NCBI GenBank assembly: GCA_017466965.1
Contig: JAFTTD010000147.1
Coordinates: 1-8,903, forward strand
Length of the DNA: 8,903 bases
Direction of reading: 5' to 3'
Origin: Bacteroidaceae bacterium
GTDB taxonomy: Bacteria > Bacteroidota > Bacteroidia > Bacteroidales > Bacteroidaceae
Made by a program: the position numbers and the translations under genes. This document shows, piece by piece, positions 6,273 through 8,903 of this stretch. The number at the start of each line of letters is the position of its first letter. Position 1 is the stretch's first letter. A model generated the notes under the pieces. The model had not been told where the DNA came from and ran no database searches. It saw only the letters and a list, made by a program, of their open reading frames with translations.

Positions 6273-7550
6273 ATGGAAACAAACTACAAAATCGGTGTAA
6301 TAGGATTAGGCTATGTAGGATTCCCGCTTGCCTGCCTATTTTCAAAGAAATACAAAGTCATAGGCTTTGACATCAAACAGAGCAGAGTTGATGAAATCAA
6401 TTCCGGCATGGACTCCACAAACGAGGTGGAGCCTGAGAAAGTTGCAGCCGCACTTGCCAACGGCATGAAATGCACAACCTACCTGGACGACCTGAAGGAA
6501 TGCAACATCTACGTTGTAGCCACCCCTACCCCTGTTGACGACTTCCACAACCCTGAGCTTATGCCGCTCAAGAACGCAAGCAACACGGTAGGAATGGTAG
6601 TCTCAAAAGGCGACATCGTGATTTATGAATCAACAGTCTATCCAGGCGTGACAGAAGAAGTGTGCGCACCAATCATTGAACAAGTATCAGGACTAAAGCT
6701 GAATGAGGACTTCTTCCTCGGCTATTCGCCTGAACGAATAAATCCGGGCGACAAAGTGCACACCGTAGAAAACATAAAGAAGATAACATCAGGCTCCACA
6801 CCCGAAACAGCCGACATCATAGACGAGCTATACAATTCGGTACTGAAAAACGGCACACACAAGGCACCGACAATAAAAGTGGCAGAGGCTGCAAAGATTC
6901 TTGAAAACACCCAGAGAGACGTAAACATAGCCTTCATGAACGAGATAGCACAAGTGTTCAATGCGCTTGGCATAGACACAACAGACGTGATAAAGGCTGC
7001 ATCCACAAAATGGAACTTCCTCACCTTCTCGCCCGGACTCGTCGGAGGACACTGCATCAGCGTAGATCCATACTACCTCATTCAGCGCGCAACATCACAC
7101 GGAGTAGTACCACGAATCATGATAGAGGCACGCCGACTCAACGACTCCATGGGAAGCTACATAGCAGAAAGAGTGATACGCAGCATGAACCTGCACAACA
7201 TAGTGGCATACAACGCAAAAATACTGCTTCTCGGATTCACATTCAAGGAAAACTGCCCTGACATCAGAAACACAAAAGTAATAGACATATACAATTCGCT
7301 CAAGACATACACTTCCGACATACACATCTATGACCCATGGGTAAGCAAGGAAGTGGTGAAACATGAATACGGCATCAACGTAGAAACAGACGAGCGTTTC
7401 CTTGAAAGAGGCAAATACGATGCCGTGATATACTGCGTAAAGCACGACTGCTTCAACAATATAGACATGCCTACTCTGAAAAAAGAAGAGGGCATCTTCT
7501 ATGATGTGAAAGGAGTCATTGAAAAAACAACATACACGGACAGATTGTAG
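6273..7550 (+). CDS. Nucleotide-sugar 6-dehydrogenase, TviB/WbpO type
   Basis: Oxidises a UDP-hexose or UDP-N-acetylhexosamine at C6 to the uronic acid with two NAD+, supplying an activated acidic sugar in the cytoplasm. The 425 residues match the usual family length. The N-terminal Rossmann fold has GLGYVG (11-16), followed by ATPTPVDD (83-90), ESTVYPG (119-125) and YSPERINPGD (151-160). The central domain has KVAEAAKILENTQRD with the conserved Lys (about 208) and Asn (212), and then GGHCISVDPYYL with the catalytic Cys261. The C-terminal Rossmann domain has GFTFKENCPDIRNTK (321-335) and IYDPW. All key residues are present. The SPERINPGDK and ENTQRDVN wording is closer to the TviB/WbpO (UDP-GlcNAc or UDP-GalNAc) branch than to plain UDP-glucose dehydrogenase, but substrate cannot be settled by eye. 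It is on the same strand as the GT2 gene, 217 nt downstream, so it is probably the precursor enzyme for that synthase. Confidence 0.9.
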   Translation: METNYKIGVIGLGYVGFPLACLFSKKYKVIGFDIKQSRVDEINSGMDSTNEVEPEKVAAALANGMKCTTYLDDLKECNIYVVATPTPVDDFHNPELMPLKNASNTVGMVVSKGDIVIYESTVYPGVTEEVCAPIIEQVSGLKLNEDFFLGYSPERINPGDKVHTVENIKKITSGSTPETADIIDELYNSVLKNGTHKAPTIKVAEAAKILENTQRDVNIAFMNEIAQVFNALGIDTTDVIKAASTKWNFLTFSPGLVGGHCISVDPYYLIQRATSHGVVPRIMIEARRLNDSMGSYIAERVIRSMNLHNIVAYNAKILLLGFTFKENCPDIRNTKVIDIYNSLKTYTSDIHIYDPWVSKEVVKHEYGINVETDERFLERGKYDAVIYCVKHDCFNNIDMPTLKKEEGIFYDVKGVIEKTTYTDRL

Positions 7551-7560
7551 TGAGGGAGGA

Positions 7561-7579
7561 TAAGTTTTTTAGGAGTTAA
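7561..7579 (+). repeat. Left terminal inverted repeat of copy B (19 bp)
   Basis: TAAGTTTTTTAGGAGTTAA at 7561-7579 is the exact reverse complement of 7960-7978. The inner 14 bases (AAGTTTTTTAGGAG) also occur at 8633-8646 in copy C. Confidence 0.85.
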
Positions 7580-7659
7580 GTAGTTAAAGGGAGTTAAGAA
7601 GTTAAGGAGTTAGAGGGAGTTAAGTCTTTGAGGAGTTAAAAGGAGAAGTTAAAAGAGGG

Positions 7660-7730
7660 AGTTAAAAGAGGACAATACTATTGGATGTTTTCTTAATCCA
7701 GTCATTCCGAACCTTGTGTGAGGAATCTCC
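7660..7730 (+). repeat. 71-nt dispersed repeat, first copy
   Basis: It matches 8833-8903 at 70 of 71 positions; the one difference is A7685 versus G8858. It contains GACAATACTATTGGATGT, GTCATTCCGAACC and a short stem ATTCC (7704-7708) / GGAAT (7722-7726). The second copy is cut by the window end, so the true repeat is probably longer. Confidence 0.95.
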
Positions 7731-7846
7731 ATACAGATGGCAGAATATCTGAGAATAACCATCCTATGGAGTAAGGGCACTAAAGTGCACTCCTTTGTGA
7801 AACTAAAGTTTCAGTTGTCGCAAGCGGAACTCCCATTACGTTCCGC
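7727..7846. repeat. Cluster of four stem-loops in the core of copy B
   Basis: Four consecutive hairpins can be drawn. CTCCAT-GATGG (7727-7740) pairs with CCATC-ATGGAG (7759-7771). GGAGT-GCACT (7768-7781) pairs with AGTGC-ACTCC (7784-7793), sharing four bases with the first, so the two are alternatives. TGAAACT (7798-7804) pairs with AGTTTCA (7807-7813). GCGGAAC (7824-7830) pairs with GTTCCGC (7840-7846). The density of perfect stems is far beyond chance for 120 nt, so this part is either a structured RNA or a DNA hairpin element. Confidence 0.75.
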
Positions 7847-7959
7847 CGTCTGAACTCCTCAACTCCCGAACTCCCGAACTCCTTAACTTCTTAACTACTT
7901 TAACTCCTTAACTTCTTAACTACTTAACTCCTTTAACTCCTCTAACTCCTTAACTCCCT

Positions 7960-7978
7960 TTAACTCCTAAAAAACTTA
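7960..7978 (-). repeat. Right terminal inverted repeat of copy B (19 bp)
   Basis: TTAACTCCTAAAAAACTTA at 7960-7978 is the exact reverse complement of 7561-7579. It lies five bases before the last base of the DUF5675 stop codon on the plus-strand numbering. Confidence 0.85.
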
Positions 7979-7983
7979 ACTCC

Positions 7984-8439
7984 TTATCTCCTTATCTCCA
8001 TCCATAGTTCGCCTTCAGCGTTAGCCATACGTTCGTAGAGTTTTCGGAAGGTGACGGTAGAATATAGCAGTCCGCCGACTCTGACATTCTTGCCCACGAG
8101 GATACATCCTCTGGTATCCTCCGCCCAGTTGCCAATGTGAATAAGCACGCCGTTAAACCCTGGAACCCCTGTCAGTCTTGGCAGCTTGCCATGACAGAAT
8201 TCATACACTGGTTTCTTGGAGAAACGTGGGCTAACGATGTCCATCCTTATCTTGTATCTTCCTGTTGGGATGGCAGTTTGTCCTGCCACTTTTGTTTTTG
8301 CTATCTCTCCAGCACTCATGTCTGAAGTAAGCCCTCTGTCTGTTGGTTCGAGACTGTCGCAGAAGTATTCTCCGTCAATGAAGATTCTGCCAATTGTGTA
8401 CTTCTCTTTTTTGTACTCTCTTTTCAATGTGATAATCAT
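7984..8439 (-). CDS. DUF5675 family protein, orphan phage-like gene
   Basis: A 151-residue protein with no signal peptide or membrane segment. It has the DUF5675 pattern in order: an N-terminal strand with FIDGEYFCDSLEPTDRG (20-36), AGQTAIPTGRYKI (52-64), a VSPRF (69-73), LTGVPGFNGVLIHIGN (89-104) and DTRGCILVG (108-116). The IHxGN...DTxGCILVG core places a His (101) and a Cys (112) as in the HG...GC active site of L,D-transpeptidases, but homology to that fold is only a suggestion. Family members often lie in prophages and integrative elements; none of those genes is visible here. The ATG on the minus strand at 8439 is the only sensible start, since a TAA lies in frame just upstream. The last four codons and the stop are made of the octamer repeat that continues downstream. 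Convergent with the dehydrogenase gene. The cellular role is unknown. Confidence 0.8.
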   Translation of the reverse strand: MIITLKREYKKEKYTIGRIFIDGEYFCDSLEPTDRGLTSDMSAGEIAKTKVAGQTAIPTGRYKIRMDIVSPRFSKKPVYEFCHGKLPRLTGVPGFNGVLIHIGNWAEDTRGCILVGKNVRVGGLLYSTVTFRKLYERMANAEGELWMEIRR

Positions 8440-8621
8440 AGTTTTTTCATTTTAGTTCAAGCAGTTGAAAGGGAAGGAAATAACCCCATAATTTCTTGCC
8501 TCCTTCTTTCGAAACTTGAATATATTAAACAATTCAATTAGTCGTTGCAAAAATAGGAATACACAATTTTTGCATAGGCATTGACTCTGTCCAATCTCAA
8601 GAGTCTAATTAGAAAATTGTA
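8440..8621. other. Unique intergenic stretch upstream of the DUF5675 gene
   Basis: AT-rich, non-repetitive DNA between the gene and repeat copy C. It holds the possible -7 box at 8548-8555 and an inverted repeat GACTCT (8583-8588) / AGAGTC (8600-8605) that could be an operator or a weak hairpin. No coding region longer than a few codons is convincing on either strand. Confidence 0.5.
8548..8555 (-). promoter_or_regulatory. Possible Bacteroidota -7 box for the DUF5675 gene
   Basis: On the minus strand this reads TATTTTTG, a full match to the Bacteroidota -7 consensus TAnnTTTG, about 108 nt before the ATG at 8439. No clear TTTG -33 element is seen at the expected distance, so the call is tentative. 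The implied leader of about 100 nt shows no riboswitch I recognise. Confidence 0.4.
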
Positions 8622-8903
8622 GTTAAGGAGAGAAGTTTTTTAGGAGGTAAGAAGTTAAGGAGTTAAGAAGTTAAAGGGAGTTAAGTCTTTGAGAAGTTAA
8701 AAGGGGGAGTTCAGAAGTTCAGGAGTTCAGGAGTTCAGACGATACTATAGGATGTAATAGCCTACCTTATAACCTCGTAACCTTTAAAAAGGGAGTTAAG
8801 GAGTTAAAGGAGTTAGAGGAGTTAAAAGGAGAAGTTAAAAGAGGACAATACTATTGGGTGTTTTCTTAATCCAGTCATTCCGAACCTTGTGTGAGGAATC
8901 TCC
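8622..8903 (+). repeat. Composite repeat, copy C (cut by window end)
   Basis: It begins with GTTAAGGAGAGAAGTTTTTT and shares AAGTTTTTTAGGAG (8633-8646) and GGGAGTTAAGTCTTTGAG with copy B. It then has GGAGTTCAG-type octamers, a diverged motif GACGATACTATAGGATGT (8738-8755), a TTATAACCTCGTAACC segment that is the reverse-complement type of the start of copy A, more GGAGTTAAG octamers and the 71-nt repeat (8833-8903). The GACAATACT-type motif is therefore present twice, which suggests an internal duplication or insertion of one element into another. A hairpin core and an inverted right arm are predicted beyond the window. Confidence 0.85.
8833..8903 (+). repeat. 71-nt dispersed repeat, second copy
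   Basis: This is 70/71 identical to 7660-7730 in the same orientation and stops only because the window ends. Such high identity over non-coding sequence implies recent copying or gene conversion. Confidence 0.95.

Larger units (their letters stand above)
7551..7991. repeat. Composite inverted repeat element, copy B, between convergent genes
   Basis: This fills the whole 433-nt gap between two convergent genes and runs into the 3' end of the DUF5675 gene. The left arm (about 7561-7670) is GGAGTTAAG/AAGTTAAG octamers. The core (7671-7850) carries GACAATACTATTGGATGT, GTCATTCCGAACC and a series of hairpins. The right arm (about 7851-7991) is the reverse-complement type (TTAACTCC, TTAACTTC, CTTATCTC). 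The outer ends are a perfect 19-bp inverted repeat. A transcript from either side would form a very long stem, so it probably acts as a two-way terminator whatever its origin. There is no open reading frame of note and no transposase. Confidence 0.85.

Noticed and set aside
8440..8547. Riboswitch in the DUF5675 leader
   Set aside because: I see no conserved aptamer motif or terminator/antiterminator pair in the 100-nt leader.
7551..8903. Insertion sequence
   Set aside because: Inverted ends exist, but there is no transposase open frame and no target-site duplication that I can see; a non-autonomous repeat is all that can be supported.

Overview
The window looks like a piece of a Bacteroidota chromosome, most plausibly Prevotella/Segatella or a close gut or oral relative. 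The grounds are A-rich translation leaders without clear Shine-Dalgarno sites, a TAnnTTTG-type -7 box, moderate-to-low GC, DUF5675 and LVIVD-like genes, and intergenic runs of GGAGTTAAG / CTTAACTCC octamers around GTCATTCCGA motifs. The organism call is inference; no rRNA or marker gene is present.

Layout. (1) 1-584: the 3' part of a predicted secreted beta-propeller-like (LVIVD-type) protein, closed by a strong hairpin terminator at 611-648. (2) 775-6055: four tightly packed plus-strand genes: a divergent TolC-like outer-membrane protein, a single-pass membrane-fusion/adaptor protein, a cytoplasmic multi-zinc-ribbon TackOD1-type protein and a membrane GT2 polysaccharide synthase. The first two junctions are 4-bp ATGA overlaps and the third is a 15-nt gap. 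(3) 6273-7550: a UDP-sugar 6-dehydrogenase of the TviB/WbpO type, separated from the GT2 gene by 217 nt of repeat but on the same strand. (4) 7984-8439, minus strand: an orphan DUF5675 gene. (5) Intergenic DNA at about 6065-6242, 7551-7991 and 8622-8903: copies of a composite, inverted, low-complexity repeat with structured cores.

How the genes may work together. The dehydrogenase would supply a UDP-uronic or UDP-HexNAc-uronic acid. The GT2 enzyme would polymerise and translocate it across the inner membrane. The adaptor and TolC-like protein would carry the chain across the periplasm and outer membrane, and the TackOD1 protein would be a cytosolic regulatory or structural partner. This resembles synthase-dependent systems such as alginate (Alg8/Alg44/AlgD), but with a TolC-like channel in place of a TPR-plus-barrel exporter and a zinc-ribbon protein in place of a PilZ domain. 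I know of no named system with exactly this composition; that is the main candidate for something undescribed here.

No tRNA, rRNA, CRISPR array, transposase or integrase was seen.
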